DNA from: a bacterium
GTDB taxonomy: Bacteria > Babelota > Babeliae > Babelales > Vermiphilaceae
Direction of reading: 5' to 3'
Assembly: GCA_030626185.1 (NCBI GenBank)
Contig: DAOUPL010000036.1
Span: forward strand, 1 to 9,308
DNA length: 9,308 nucleotides
Both the position numbers and the translations under genes were made by a program. Under the pieces are notes generated by a model, which was given only the letters and a program-made list of their open reading frames with translations, was not told the DNA's origin and made no database searches. Of this stretch, positions 1-6,967 are shown in pieces (the stretch's first letter is position 1; each line of letters opens with the position of its first letter).

Positions 1-61
1 ATAAATAACTTAATAAGTAATAATTATTAATATTAATATTTTCAATAACAAGCTTATTTTT

Positions 62-901
62 TTGTTAAAAGAAATAATTAATTCTAGCATTGATAGTAAT
101 CAAATATCTATGGTGCAAAATTTTTTTGAATTATTGTTAGAAGAGTGTGAAATTACAGATATTGTGTTAAAATTTTCCAATAATTTAAAATTTAATTACA
201 GTGAAAATGGAGCTGAACCTAGAGTTTTATTTAATTCATCCGTTATAAAAAATAAGCTTGTTATTGAAAATATTAATATTAATAATTATTACTTATTAAG
301 TTATTTATCAATGGAAAAGAATGAAAAATACTGTATTTATACATTAAAAAAAATAAATGAAGAGCCAGATATTCTCAAGTCTTTTATAAATATATATGAT
401 TTAATTGTTTGGTATAATAAGTGTGATTTTATAAACATGGATAATACAAAAAGATGTTTATATTGGTTAGATCAAGCAATATATTTAGAAGATATAGATT
501 TTTTTAATAAAATTTTAGCTGATTGTCAAAATATACAACAAGAGGTTGATTTTAATACGCCTATTGAGCTAGTACTTGCTAGGTCGTATATGACACAATC
601 TTTATTAATTAGAGCGACGCGAGTAGACGGTATAGATTTTTTTAATAAAATTTTAAAGTTGCCTAATATTGATGTTAATGTTCAAGATAGTTTTTCTAAA
701 ACACCAATTTTGTATGCAATTGAAAATGAAGATTTAGAAAAAATAAATAAACTATTGAATCGTGGGGCCAGTGTTTTATGTCGTGATATAAACGATAAAG
801 GATGTCGTAGGTATGCAAAAACAACAAATAATTTAGAAATTAAAACATTAATATGTGATGTTTATGCTAGTCAATTATTACTTAGTAATCCTAATTTCTA
901 A
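62..901 (+). CDS. Ankyrin-type repeat protein, probably lineage-specific
   Basis: A 279-aa protein without an obvious signal peptide or membrane segment. The first ~120 residues are not recognisable. From about residue 140 the sequence becomes ankyrin-like: helix pairs at 140-165, 186-206 and 214-240, with the most typical unit at 212-238 (TPILYAIENEDLEKINKLL followed by NRGA). Ankyrin repeats mediate protein-protein contacts and are common in host-associated bacteria, so an effector or interaction role is an inference only. The start is uncertain: TTG at 62 has no Shine-Dalgarno sequence, and the first ATG is residue 17 (position 110), also without one. An in-frame stop lies at 14-16, so the gene does not run in from the left edge unless it is a 5'-broken remnant. 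It is visibly more AT-rich than priA next to it. Its stop TAA overlaps the priA stop tail to tail. Confidence 0.7.
   Translation: MLKEIINSSIDSNQISMVQNFFELLLEECEITDIVLKFSNNLKFNYSENGAEPRVLFNSSVIKNKLVIENININNYYLLSYLSMEKNEKYCIYTLKKINEEPDILKSFINIYDLIVWYNKCDFINMDNTKRCLYWLDQAIYLEDIDFFNKILADCQNIQQEVDFNTPIELVLARSYMTQSLLIRATRVDGIDFFNKILKLPNIDVNVQDSFSKTPILYAIENEDLEKINKLLNRGASVLCRDINDKGCRRYAKTTNNLEIKTLICDVYASQLLLSNPNF
493..655 (+). repeat. Pair of identical 25-bp direct repeats inside the ankyrin gene
   Basis: Positions 493-517 and 631-655 are identical over 25 bp and encode IDFFNKIL twice (residues 145-152 and 191-198), 138 bp (46 codons) apart and in the same frame. They mark the same helix in two ankyrin-like units. 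The identity at DNA level suggests a recent intragenic duplication rather than old repeat divergence. Confidence 0.85.
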
Positions 902-2865
902 CTAGGCGTAAAATACCAATTACTTGTGTATTTTGAGTTTTTAAGTTTGTTGATTATTACAAGCATTATTCGCCAAGTAGGCGCTTTTATATAAATAGTT
1001 TTACAAAATATTTTTTGTACTTTTTCTATCGGTGGCGTAGTAGGGCCATACAATTGCGCAGTAAGCTTATCAGTCGAGATTATTTGTTGTGCTTGGTGAG
1101 CGATAGCGTGTGCATCTTTATCAACAATCGTTGGATTAGCATGTTTGATTTCAATACACGCAAAACGAATGTATGGCGGATATAACACATCTTTACGCTT
1201 GGCAAGTTCTTGTTGCGCAAAGACAAGATATTGTACTTCATCAATAAATTCCAGCGCAGGATGATCGGTCATTGTCTGAATAATAACTTCGCTATTTTTT
1301 TTATGTCGTCCTGCACGGCCTGCAACTTGAATAAGTTGTTGTAAAGAAGTTTCTACTGCGTTGTACATAGGCAAATGAATAGAAAGGTCAGCCCAAATAA
1401 TGCCAATTAACGTTACTCCAGGAAAATCATAACCTTTGGTGATTGTTTGTGTGCCGACAAGAATGTCGATTGCGCCATCGGTAAACTGTTGTACCGTTGT
1501 GGTCCATTCTTTTTTCTTTTTGGTGGTATTTAGATCAGCACGAGCAATTATTGCATGTGGAAAAAGTTTTTGTAGAATAGTTACCACTTGCTGAGTACCA
1601 ATGCCTTTTTTTAAAAAATCTTTTTCTTTTTTACATGAAGGGCAGTTTGTTGGCATTTTTTTTACATAGCCACAATAATGGCAATGTAAATTATCATTGG
1701 CGTGTAACGTTAAACTTACTGAACAATTAACACAATCGATGACAAAACTACACGATTTGCATTGTACAAAAAAGCTGTGCCCACGACGGTTGAGATAAAT
1801 AATAGTTTGTTCTTTTTGTAGCAAGCGTTGCTCTATTGCTTTTTGCAGATTTGAACTGATCCAAAAATAGGGGCGTTTTCTATCTTTAGTGAGTAATACT
1901 TTTTTTATTGTAGGAAATGCTCCAGAAAAACGTTGTTTGAGGGTTAGCACAGGCCAATTGTGTTTTTTTGCATTATGCAATGTTTGCAGCGACGGTGTAG
2001 CAGAACCAAGTATAATTGGCACGTTGTAAGTAAATGCACGTACAAGAGCTGCATGCTTTGAGTTTATTTTTGGATGTTTTTTTTCTTGATAACCAACTTC
2101 ATGTTCTTCATCAACAATTATAAGCCCAAGATTGCTTATAGGAAACAGAATTGGTAAATGCACACCAATAATTACAAGCGGTGTGCCATCGATCAATTGT
2201 TGCCACAAAGTTTTACGTTCTTGTGCGGTACATGCTGAATGTAAACCATAAATAGGAATATCTGTTGGTAATGTGTTTTGCAATCGTTGTTGCATAGCGA
2301 TAGTGAGCGTTACCTCCGGTAGCAAGAAAATAATCGATTTGCTTTGTTTAATTGCATCAATAATCAACTCTTTATACACTTCTGTTTTGCCTGATCCCGT
2401 TACGCCGTGCAGCACAAATGGTTGGTATTTTGATTGTGTAATCGTTGGTGCCATTGTTGCGTATGCATCTTGTTGTTCTTCTGTTAATTGATAACTTTTT
2501 TTTTCTGTTGGGGGTGTTTGTTGGGTCATTTGTTGTGGTTCGGATGGTTGCTCTTTGTTGTACAAAAATGTTTTGGTTCGCGCGATAAGCACGAGATAAT
2601 CAACGTTATAATGATGAGCAAGCTTTTTTATAAATGTGTTGTGATGAGCGTCTGCAGGAAAAGCAAAAAGATTATTAATATCTTTTATAACAAACGATGA
2701 AGTTGGTTTTTTATGCGCAACATATTCAACAAGTGCGGGCACAAAGCGTTTTTGCAACGGCACGTCAACGAGTGAGCCACGTTGTACTTTTGTGTGCCAT
2801 TGTTGTGGTACGTGGTACCAAAGAGGTTTGGAGAAACCGGAGATTAAACGAACTTTAATAAACAT
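898..2865 (-). CDS. priA: Primosomal protein N' (replication restart helicase PriA)
   Basis: A 655-aa superfamily 2 3'-5' DNA helicase that recognises stalled forks and reloads the replisome. Domains seen: N-terminal DNA-binding region (1-~100), a polar linker with many Gln/Pro/Thr (~104-124), helicase core with Walker A GVTGSGKT at 154-161 followed by EVY as is typical of PriA, Walker B DEEH at 252-255, GSATPS at 287-292, and the C-terminal motif QVAGRAGR at 513-520. Between the helicase lobes sit eight cysteines in four pairs (369/372, 378/381, 395/398, 408/411), the PriA zinc-binding insertion. It is somewhat shorter than E. coli PriA (732 aa), but all catalytic and zinc motifs are present. 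It starts at ATG 2865 without a clear Shine-Dalgarno sequence, 24 bp after the upstream ankyrin gene, so it is probably cotranscribed with it. Its stop overlaps the convergent gene at 62-901. Confidence 0.97.
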   Translation of the reverse strand: MFIKVRLISGFSKPLWYHVPQQWHTKVQRGSLVDVPLQKRFVPALVEYVAHKKPTSSFVIKDINNLFAFPADAHHNTFIKKLAHHYNVDYLVLIARTKTFLYNKEQPSEPQQMTQQTPPTEKKSYQLTEEQQDAYATMAPTITQSKYQPFVLHGVTGSGKTEVYKELIIDAIKQSKSIIFLLPEVTLTIAMQQRLQNTLPTDIPIYGLHSACTAQERKTLWQQLIDGTPLVIIGVHLPILFPISNLGLIIVDEEHEVGYQEKKHPKINSKHAALVRAFTYNVPIILGSATPSLQTLHNAKKHNWPVLTLKQRFSGAFPTIKKVLLTKDRKRPYFWISSNLQKAIEQRLLQKEQTIIYLNRRGHSFFVQCKSCSFVIDCVNCSVSLTLHANDNLHCHYCGYVKKMPTNCPSCKKEKDFLKKGIGTQQVVTILQKLFPHAIIARADLNTTKKKKEWTTTVQQFTDGAIDILVGTQTITKGYDFPGVTLIGIIWADLSIHLPMYNAVETSLQQLIQVAGRAGRHKKNSEVIIQTMTDHPALEFIDEVQYLVFAQQELAKRKDVLYPPYIRFACIEIKHANPTIVDKDAHAIAHQAQQIISTDKLTAQLYGPTTPPIEKVQKIFCKTIYIKAPTWRIMLVIINKLKNSKYTSNWYFTPS

Positions 2866-2889
2866 GTTTTTAGTTTACGGCAAAATAAA

Positions 2890-3948
2890 CTAGATGTCAG
2901 ATGATTTGTTTTCTAAAAAAGTAATAATTCTTATTAGATCCTTCATTTTTAGATCAATTCTCTTTAGCGTATCTGGATGAAGTGAATCTTTATTTTCGGA
3001 TTCTAAACATTCTTTTATATCGTAAGTATATTCCAGTAGTGATATTTGATCTATTAGCATGCAATCTTCATCATTACATGAGCGGATAGCAATTACATTA
3101 TTAGTGTTTATATCATGTTTTTCAACGATATGAGTAAATAATTTGAAAGAACATGCTTTAATAATTAGCGCAAGTGGCGATATGCTTCTACTTATGCCAT
3201 TATCGTACAATTCACATATGTTATAATTAAATGATGCGCCACGTTCTTCAAAATTTTCTACAAGATTAAAATTAATATTTGATGATGCAGTTTCAGCAAA
3301 TGTTTTTGAGTAACCTGCTTGTGTAAGATTTGTATAGATTTTTAGGTCATAAAAATAGCCATTAAATAGTGATAAAAAAGGGGTAATGCATATTTTTTTC
3401 TCATCTGTAGCTGTTCTGTTTATGTAGTTAAGCTGTCTTGTTTGGGTATAATTTAAGAGTGTTCTTACAATTTTTTTATTTAACTTATATCTGATTGCTA
3501 AAAATAACGGCATCATGCGTTGATTGATAGCGTTGTTTTTAAAGTGGATAAAAGTAGGTTTTTCATCATCATAAAAAGGATTCTTTAAAATATAGTGTAT
3601 AATTTCTTCAATATTATGTTTTTCTTTATTATTTTCTACTGAAATATATGATGCAATAGCTCTTCCAAGTGGGGTAATGCAACTAGCAAATGATTGGTCG
3701 TTTGCTAGGATAGCACAACATGTTTCATTTATAAGATTTGGATGTTTTTGTAAGAGTTTTATTGCTTTTCTTATATTATCATTATAAATGCAACAACCAA
3801 GATAGGACATATCTATTTTTTTTGTAGTACAATTTATAGAACAGTAAATATCTTCTTCTGGAATTTCATATTCACTAGTTATATCCATGTTGAATGATTG
3901 CTGTGTAACTATTGTGCATAAAGTAAAAGTGAAAAGTAATTTTTGCAT
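2890..3948 (-). CDS. Exported divergent ankyrin-type protein
   Basis: A 352-aa protein beginning with a Sec-type signal peptide (MQKLLFTFTLCTIV, hydrophobic 4-14; cleavage plausible before or near M21-D22). The rest has degenerate ankyrin-like helix pairs: about 46-69 (YLGCCIYNDNIRKAIKLL), 92-124 (TPLGRAIAS), 146-170 (MPLFLAIRYKLNKKIVRTLL), 188-212 and 257-280 (SPLALIIKACSFKLFTHIV). The loops are long and the consensus is weak, so repeat calls are approximate. Twelve cysteines are visible, several near the N-terminus (36, 40, 52, 53, 77, 78, 90), possibly disulfide-forming if exported. It lies between two core genes, 78 bp after the rluD-like gene and 24 bp before priA. An exported ankyrin protein suggests a host-interface or envelope role; this is inference. 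No strong Shine-Dalgarno sequence is visible before ATG 3948. Confidence 0.75.
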   Translation of the reverse strand: MQKLLFTFTLCTIVTQQSFNMDITSEYEIPEEDIYCSINCTTKKIDMSYLGCCIYNDNIRKAIKLLQKHPNLINETCCAILANDQSFASCITPLGRAIASYISVENNKEKHNIEEIIHYILKNPFYDDEKPTFIHFKNNAINQRMMPLFLAIRYKLNKKIVRTLLNYTQTRQLNYINRTATDEKKICITPFLSLFNGYFYDLKIYTNLTQAGYSKTFAETASSNINFNLVENFEERGASFNYNICELYDNGISRSISPLALIIKACSFKLFTHIVEKHDINTNNVIAIRSCNDEDCMLIDQISLLEYTYDIKECLESENKDSLHPDTLKRIDLKMKDLIRIITFLENKSSDI

Positions 3949-4026
3949 AATCTTAAGATGTAAAAAGTTTTAAATATAATAATTTATTGTAACGTATTTT
4001 TTGTTAAATTAACAGAAAATCCCTGA

Positions 4027-5022
4027 TTAAAAGTCTTTTTTTGTGCGTTCTTTTTCAATGAGTTGTGTAAAATCATCAGGTAGTTGTTGTTCAAAATAAT
4101 ATTCGGTATCCATAAAATTAAATTGCAACGCATGCGCATGCAACGCTTGACGATTAATCTGTTTATCAGGTAAATGATAAACGCTGTCGCCAACGAGTGG
4201 AAAACCAATTGATGCACAATGAATGCGAATTTGGTGCGTTCTGCCAGTAACCGGCTTTACTTCAAGTAGCGTTGAGTTATTAAAATATTCTTTTACTGTA
4301 AATAATGTTTTTGATTGGCGTTGTTTGGAGCTTTGGCTTGCAACAAATGTATGCACACCTTTTTGTTTGCTTGCAAAGGTGCACATGCGATTTTTTTTGT
4401 ATGGGTGACGTCCAATTGGCATATCGATGATGCCAGTGCGATCTGGGTGCCCATGCACAAGTGCAAGATAAGTTTTTTTTATGGTGCGTTCTTTAAACAT
4501 TCGATTGAAAACTGTAAAGGCATAATTTGTGCGTGGAATAATCATAAGACCAGAAGTATCACGATCAAGACGATGTACAATACCAGGGCGATCTTCGTGT
4601 CCAACATGTTGTATTGTTTGATTATGATAAAGTAACCAATCCATAAGCGTAGGAGTGTCAACATACTTGTTTGGTGGATGAACCAGTAGACCAGCAGGTT
4701 TGTTGATAATATAAAAATGTTCGTGCGTATACACTTTTTTAACAGTAAAAGGAAAATTTTTAAGGGTCGCCTCAGGGATAATACGCTTTTGTGGAAAATA
4801 GATTTGTAATGTATCGTTATGGGCAATAAGGAGTTTTGCTTTGTGGACAACGGTATCCTTACACAAAATGTGCCCTTGTTTTATTAGACGTTGAAAAAAA
4901 GAACGGGAATAGAATGGAAATTGATCACTGATATAGCTATCAATACGTTGTTTTGTGTTGTTTTCTAGTTGTACGTATAGAGTGATGGTACTATTTGGTT
5001 TTATTACGCTATGCGTATTCAT
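4027..5022 (-). CDS. rluD: 23S rRNA pseudouridine synthase, RluA/RluD family
   Basis: A 331-aa enzyme that isomerises uridines of 23S rRNA to pseudouridine. An S4 RNA-binding domain lies at about 25-75 (RIDSYISD, then RLIKQGHILC). The catalytic domain follows: INKPAGLLVHPP at 106-117, the signature HRLDRDTSG at 150-158 with the catalytic Asp at 153, LALVHGHP, and the C-terminal RTHQIRIHCASIGFPLVGD. Length and the S4 domain fit RluD or RluC (RluD of E. coli is 326 aa). The exact target uridines cannot be told from the sequence, so the symbol is the likeliest family member, not proven. Start ATG 5022 has only a weak AGG about 15 nt upstream. A promoter reading leftward lies at 5084-5111. The ankyrin gene and priA follow in the same direction and may be cotranscribed. 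Confidence 0.93.
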   Translation of the reverse strand: MNTHSVIKPNSTITLYVQLENNTKQRIDSYISDQFPFYSRSFFQRLIKQGHILCKDTVVHKAKLLIAHNDTLQIYFPQKRIIPEATLKNFPFTVKKVYTHEHFYIINKPAGLLVHPPNKYVDTPTLMDWLLYHNQTIQHVGHEDRPGIVHRLDRDTSGLMIIPRTNYAFTVFNRMFKERTIKKTYLALVHGHPDRTGIIDMPIGRHPYKKNRMCTFASKQKGVHTFVASQSSKQRQSKTLFTVKEYFNNSTLLEVKPVTGRTHQIRIHCASIGFPLVGDSVYHLPDKQINRQALHAHALQFNFMDTEYYFEQQLPDDFTQLIEKERTKKDF

Positions 5023-5063
5023 GAGTTTCTACTAGACCTAATTTACAAACAATCGATTAAAAA

Positions 5064-5075
5064 ATCATTAATGAT
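5064..5075. promoter_or_regulatory. 12-bp perfect palindrome at the rluD transcription start
   Basis: ATCATTAATGAT is its own reverse complement. It lies just downstream of the predicted start of leftward transcription (about 5077), at roughly +2 to +13, where a repressor site would act. It is AT-rich, so chance is possible. Confidence 0.3.
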
Positions 5076-5083
5076 CTCTTTTT

Positions 5084-5111
5084 AATATAAAACATTCAAC
5101 GATAAAGTCAA
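5084..5111 (-). promoter_or_regulatory. Sigma70-type promoter for rluD-like gene
   Basis: Read on the minus strand: -35 TTGACT (5106-5111), 16-bp spacer, -10 TATATT (5084-5089). Each box has five of six consensus bases. The start would be near 5077, giving a leader of about 55 nt before ATG 5022. It is back to back with the mgtE promoter, the two -35 boxes being 13 bp apart. Confidence 0.55.
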
Positions 5112-5124
5112 ATTGAAAATGTAC

Positions 5125-5153
5125 TTGTCAATAGGGAATTGTACCGATATTAT
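5125..5153 (+). promoter_or_regulatory. Sigma70-type promoter for mgtE
   Basis: -35 TTGTCA (5125-5130), 17-bp spacer, -10 TATTAT (5148-5153), each five of six consensus bases at optimal spacing. The start would be near 5160, leaving a leader of only about 33 nt before ATG 5193. That is too short for an M-box or other magnesium riboswitch. Confidence 0.6.
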
Positions 5154-5181
5154 AAGAAAATAAGTCGTTTTATCACTTGAT

Positions 5182-5186
5182 TGGAG
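5182..5186 (+). promoter_or_regulatory. Ribosome binding site that fixes the mgtE start
   Basis: TGGAG lies 6 nt before ATG 5193. It overlaps the alternative TTG codon at 5181, which would otherwise add four residues. The TTG is therefore part of the Shine-Dalgarno sequence and not the start codon. Confidence 0.7.
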
Positions 5187-5192
5187 TGCGCT

Positions 5193-6554
5193 ATGGATGT
5201 AAAAACTATAATTGGTCATGTGCGTGATTATTTAGAAGATATTATTAAACAAAAAAGCGCACGCGCCAAGCAAATATGGCAGGCGTTTTGTGAGCTCCAT
5301 CCGGTTGATATTGCAGATTTTATTGATGATAATAATAAACAACATCAGCATTCGCTATATTTGTTATTACCTGTTGAGTTACGCCATGATGTTTTTGTTG
5401 AGCTTGGCGATACAAGCAAGATTACCATTTTAGAACAAATGAGCGATCAAGAAGCAACTGATACTCTTGCGTTTCTTGCACCAGATGAGTTGACCGATTT
5501 ATTTGATTTGCTTTCTGATGAAACATTAAAAAAATATTTATCTTTATTAAACAAAAAAGTACGCCAACAAGTAGTTTCTCTTTTAAAGTTTGATTCAGAA
5601 TCAGCTGGTGGTGTGATGCATACCGATGTGATTACGCTCATGCCAGGTTTTACGGTAGAGCGCGCAGCAACATTATTGCGTCGTTTGCAGCCACAGCGCG
5701 ACATTCATGAACAAATATTTGTAACCAACGAGCAAAATCAATTAATTGGGACCATTCATCTTGCAGATTTAGTATTGCAAAAACCAGAGACAAAAATTGA
5801 TGCGTTTATGGCAGAAAATGAATTAGTGGTCAGAGCTGATGAAGATCAAGAAAGTGTGGCAAAAAAGATGCGTCATTACGGACAAATGATTGCGCCAGTA
5901 GTTGATGATGGTAATCACTTTTTGGGTGTAATTCCATCGGAAACGTTGGTCGACGTTATTGTTGAAGAAGCAACTGAAGATGTGCAACGTATGGCTGCAT
6001 TAAAACCAATGAAAAAGTCATATTTTAAAGCACCATTTATGCGTGTTTTATATGAGCGTGGCAGTATTTTAGTTATTTTAATGTTATTCGAATCTGTTTC
6101 TGGTATTATTTTAGGTGCTTATGAGGGCATGCTCAGCTCCAGCGTTGTTTTGTATAGCTTTATTCCTATGCTTATGAGCATGGGAGGCAATACGAGTCAT
6201 CAAACATCGACCGTGGTGATTCAGGGCCTTGCGTTAGGCGATGTTCAAACAAATGACATGCGTGCATTTTTAAAACGTGAATTTACCATGGCAGCATGTT
6301 TGGCAGCTATTTTAGGAACAACAGCATTTGCTCGTGCAATTATGACGGGGGGCTCGTGGTTACAAGGTGTAGCAATTAGTATTGCAGCCACGATAATTGC
6401 ACTTGCGTCAGTTTCGTTAGGAAGTTTTATGCCATTGGTGCTAAAACGTATTGGTATTGATCCAGCGTTTTCTGCAGGACCTTTTTTATCAACGTTTATG
6501 GATGTTGCCGGTGTACTTATTTATTGTACAGTGGTTAAGTTAATTTTATTTTAG
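5193..6554 (+). CDS. mgtE: Magnesium transporter MgtE
   Basis: A 453-aa inner-membrane Mg2+ channel of the MgtE/SLC41 family, close to the 450 aa of Thermus MgtE. An N-terminal helical superhelix domain (~25-130) and a pair of CBS domains (~137-255; ESAGGVMHTDVITL opens the first) form the cytosolic Mg2+ sensor. A connecting helix (~262-288) leads to about five membrane segments: 290-312, 318-332, 363-385, 390-417 and 430-452. Family motifs seen: GGNTSHQ at 331-337 followed by VIQGLALGD, and DPAFSAGP (423-430) with TFMDVAG, where D437 matches the conserved pore Asp of the last helix. In the GGN motif, Ser-His replaces the more usual Gly-Ser/Asn before Gln. Regulation is probably by the protein's own cytosolic domains, since the leader is too short for a riboswitch. 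The gene is monocistronic; the downstream tRNAs have their own possible promoters. Confidence 0.95.
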   Translation: MDVKTIIGHVRDYLEDIIKQKSARAKQIWQAFCELHPVDIADFIDDNNKQHQHSLYLLLPVELRHDVFVELGDTSKITILEQMSDQEATDTLAFLAPDELTDLFDLLSDETLKKYLSLLNKKVRQQVVSLLKFDSESAGGVMHTDVITLMPGFTVERAATLLRRLQPQRDIHEQIFVTNEQNQLIGTIHLADLVLQKPETKIDAFMAENELVVRADEDQESVAKKMRHYGQMIAPVVDDGNHFLGVIPSETLVDVIVEEATEDVQRMAALKPMKKSYFKAPFMRVLYERGSILVILMLFESVSGIILGAYEGMLSSSVVLYSFIPMLMSMGGNTSHQTSTVVIQGLALGDVQTNDMRAFLKREFTMAACLAAILGTTAFARAIMTGGSWLQGVAISIAATIIALASVSLGSFMPLVLKRIGIDPAFSAGPFLSTFMDVAGVLIYCTVVKLILF

Positions 6555-6576
6555 CCTTTAATTTGTGCTATTTTTC

Positions 6577-6611
6577 TTGACAAATGCGTGATGAAAAGAT
6601 AATTTATCTTT
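6577..6611 (+). promoter_or_regulatory. Possible promoter overlapped by a 17-bp inverted repeat
   Basis: A perfect -35 TTGACA (6577-6582) is followed after 15 bp by GATAAT (6598-6603), a slightly short spacing. The -10 lies inside a perfect inverted repeat, AAAGATAA-T-TTATCTTT (6595-6611), which could be an operator. It lies 23 bp past the mgtE stop and about 125 nt before tRNA-Lys. Either it serves the tRNAs with a long leader, or a small RNA is made from 6610 onward; I see no further support for the latter. Confidence 0.35.
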
Positions 6612-6694
6612 ATACTTATCCTTGAATATCAATGATGCGCTTAGATTCATTAGCTTTTAAGTTAGGGATGAATAAGTAAAAATTCATTTTTAGA

Positions 6695-6700
6695 TACAAT
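6695..6700 (+). promoter_or_regulatory. Possible -10 box of the tRNA promoter
   Basis: TACAAT lies about 34 nt upstream of mature tRNA-Lys, so transcription would begin near 6707 with a leader of about 27 nt, reasonable for a pre-tRNA. No good -35 box lies at 16-18 bp upstream, so the call is weak. Confidence 0.35.
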
Positions 6701-6733
6701 GGTTTTTGAGCCGTTGCGCATTATTTTTTGGAT

Positions 6734-6809
6734 GAGCCGCTAGCTCAGTTGGTAGAGCAACAGCCTTTTAAGCTGTGGGTCGCTGGTTCGAGCCCAGCGC
6801 GGCTCACCA
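6734..6809 (+). tRNA. tRNA-Lys (anticodon TTT)
   Basis: A 76-nt cloverleaf with a perfect 7-bp acceptor stem GAGCCGC/GCGGCTC (6734-6740 with 6799-6805), D stem GCTC/GAGC, anticodon stem ACAGC/GCTGT, anticodon loop CTTTTAA giving TTT, T stem GCTGG/CCAGC with loop TTCGAGC, discriminator A and an encoded CCA (6807-6809). It is followed after 10 bp by tRNA-Glu, so the two are probably processed from one transcript. Confidence 0.97.
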
Positions 6810-6819
6810 TTTTCTTTTT

Positions 6820-6896
6820 GTCCCTATCGTCTAGACGGCCTAGGACATCGCCCTTTCACGGCGAAAACAGGGGTTCGAATCCCCTTAGGGACGCCA
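6820..6896 (+). tRNA. tRNA-Glu (anticodon TTC)
   Basis: A 77-nt cloverleaf: acceptor stem GTCCCTA/TAGGGAC, anticodon stem TCGCC/GGCGA with loop CTTTCAC (anticodon TTC), T stem AGGGG/CCCCT with loop TTCGAAT, discriminator G and encoded CCA (6894-6896). It closely resembles E. coli tRNA-Glu, with one extra base in the D loop. Its CCA also forms part of an inverted repeat reaching into the downstream GIY-YIG gene. Confidence 0.97.
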
Positions 6897-6932
6897 GTCT
6901 TCGTTGCTACGCAACTTCGTCTGGCTTTGCCA
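6893..6932 (+). repeat. Tandem small hairpins abutting tRNA-Glu
   Basis: Right after the tRNA come GTTGC-TAC-GCAAC (6903-6915) and TGGC-TTT-GCCA (6922-6932). An alternative outer stem pairs GCCAG (6893-6897, including the tRNA end) with CTGGC (6921-6925). A T-run follows only at 6941-6945, so a classical terminator is doubtful. RNA processing signal or part of a dispersed palindromic repeat are both possible. Confidence 0.5.
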
Positions 6933-6953
6933 CAAGTTGATTTTTAAATATTT

Positions 6954-6958
6954 GAAGG
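6954..6958 (+). promoter_or_regulatory. Ribosome binding site of the GIY-YIG gene
   Basis: GAAGG lies 9 nt upstream of ATG 6968. It supports translation from this start, so the repeat-derived codons that follow are really part of the protein. Confidence 0.6.
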
Positions 6959-6967
6959 TTTTTTTAA

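Noticed and set aside
2273..2700. Two plus-strand open frames (2273-2491 and 2488-2700)
   Set aside because: They lie wholly antisense to the well-supported priA coding sequence, show no domain, and are shadows of its codon pattern.
4124..4145. CATGCGCATG palindrome flanked by GCAACGC in the rluD-like gene
   Set aside because: It is the ordinary codon sequence for ALHAHALQ within a conserved C-terminal region; no reason to see a separate site.
3984..4217. Minus-strand 77-codon frame overlapping the end of the rluD-like gene
   Set aside because: It is out of frame with the clear RluA/RluD coding sequence over most of its length and has no recognisable features.
4223..4850. Open frames at 4223-4408, 4315-4635 (+) and 4542-4850 (-)
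   Set aside because: All are inside the rluD-like gene in other frames; the pseudouridine synthase motifs decide the real frame.
5181..5192. TTG at 5181 as start of mgtE
   Set aside because: The TTG is part of the Shine-Dalgarno sequence for ATG 5193, and the extra residues match nothing in the family.
5154..5192. Magnesium riboswitch in front of mgtE
   Set aside because: The leader after the likely promoter is only about 33 nt, too short for an M-box.
5447..5704. Minus-strand 85-codon frame
   Set aside because: Antisense to mgtE in the region of its CBS domains; no features of its own.
6728..6940. 70-codon frame across the tRNA genes
   Set aside because: It translates the two tRNAs and the following hairpins; the cloverleaf structures explain the sequence.
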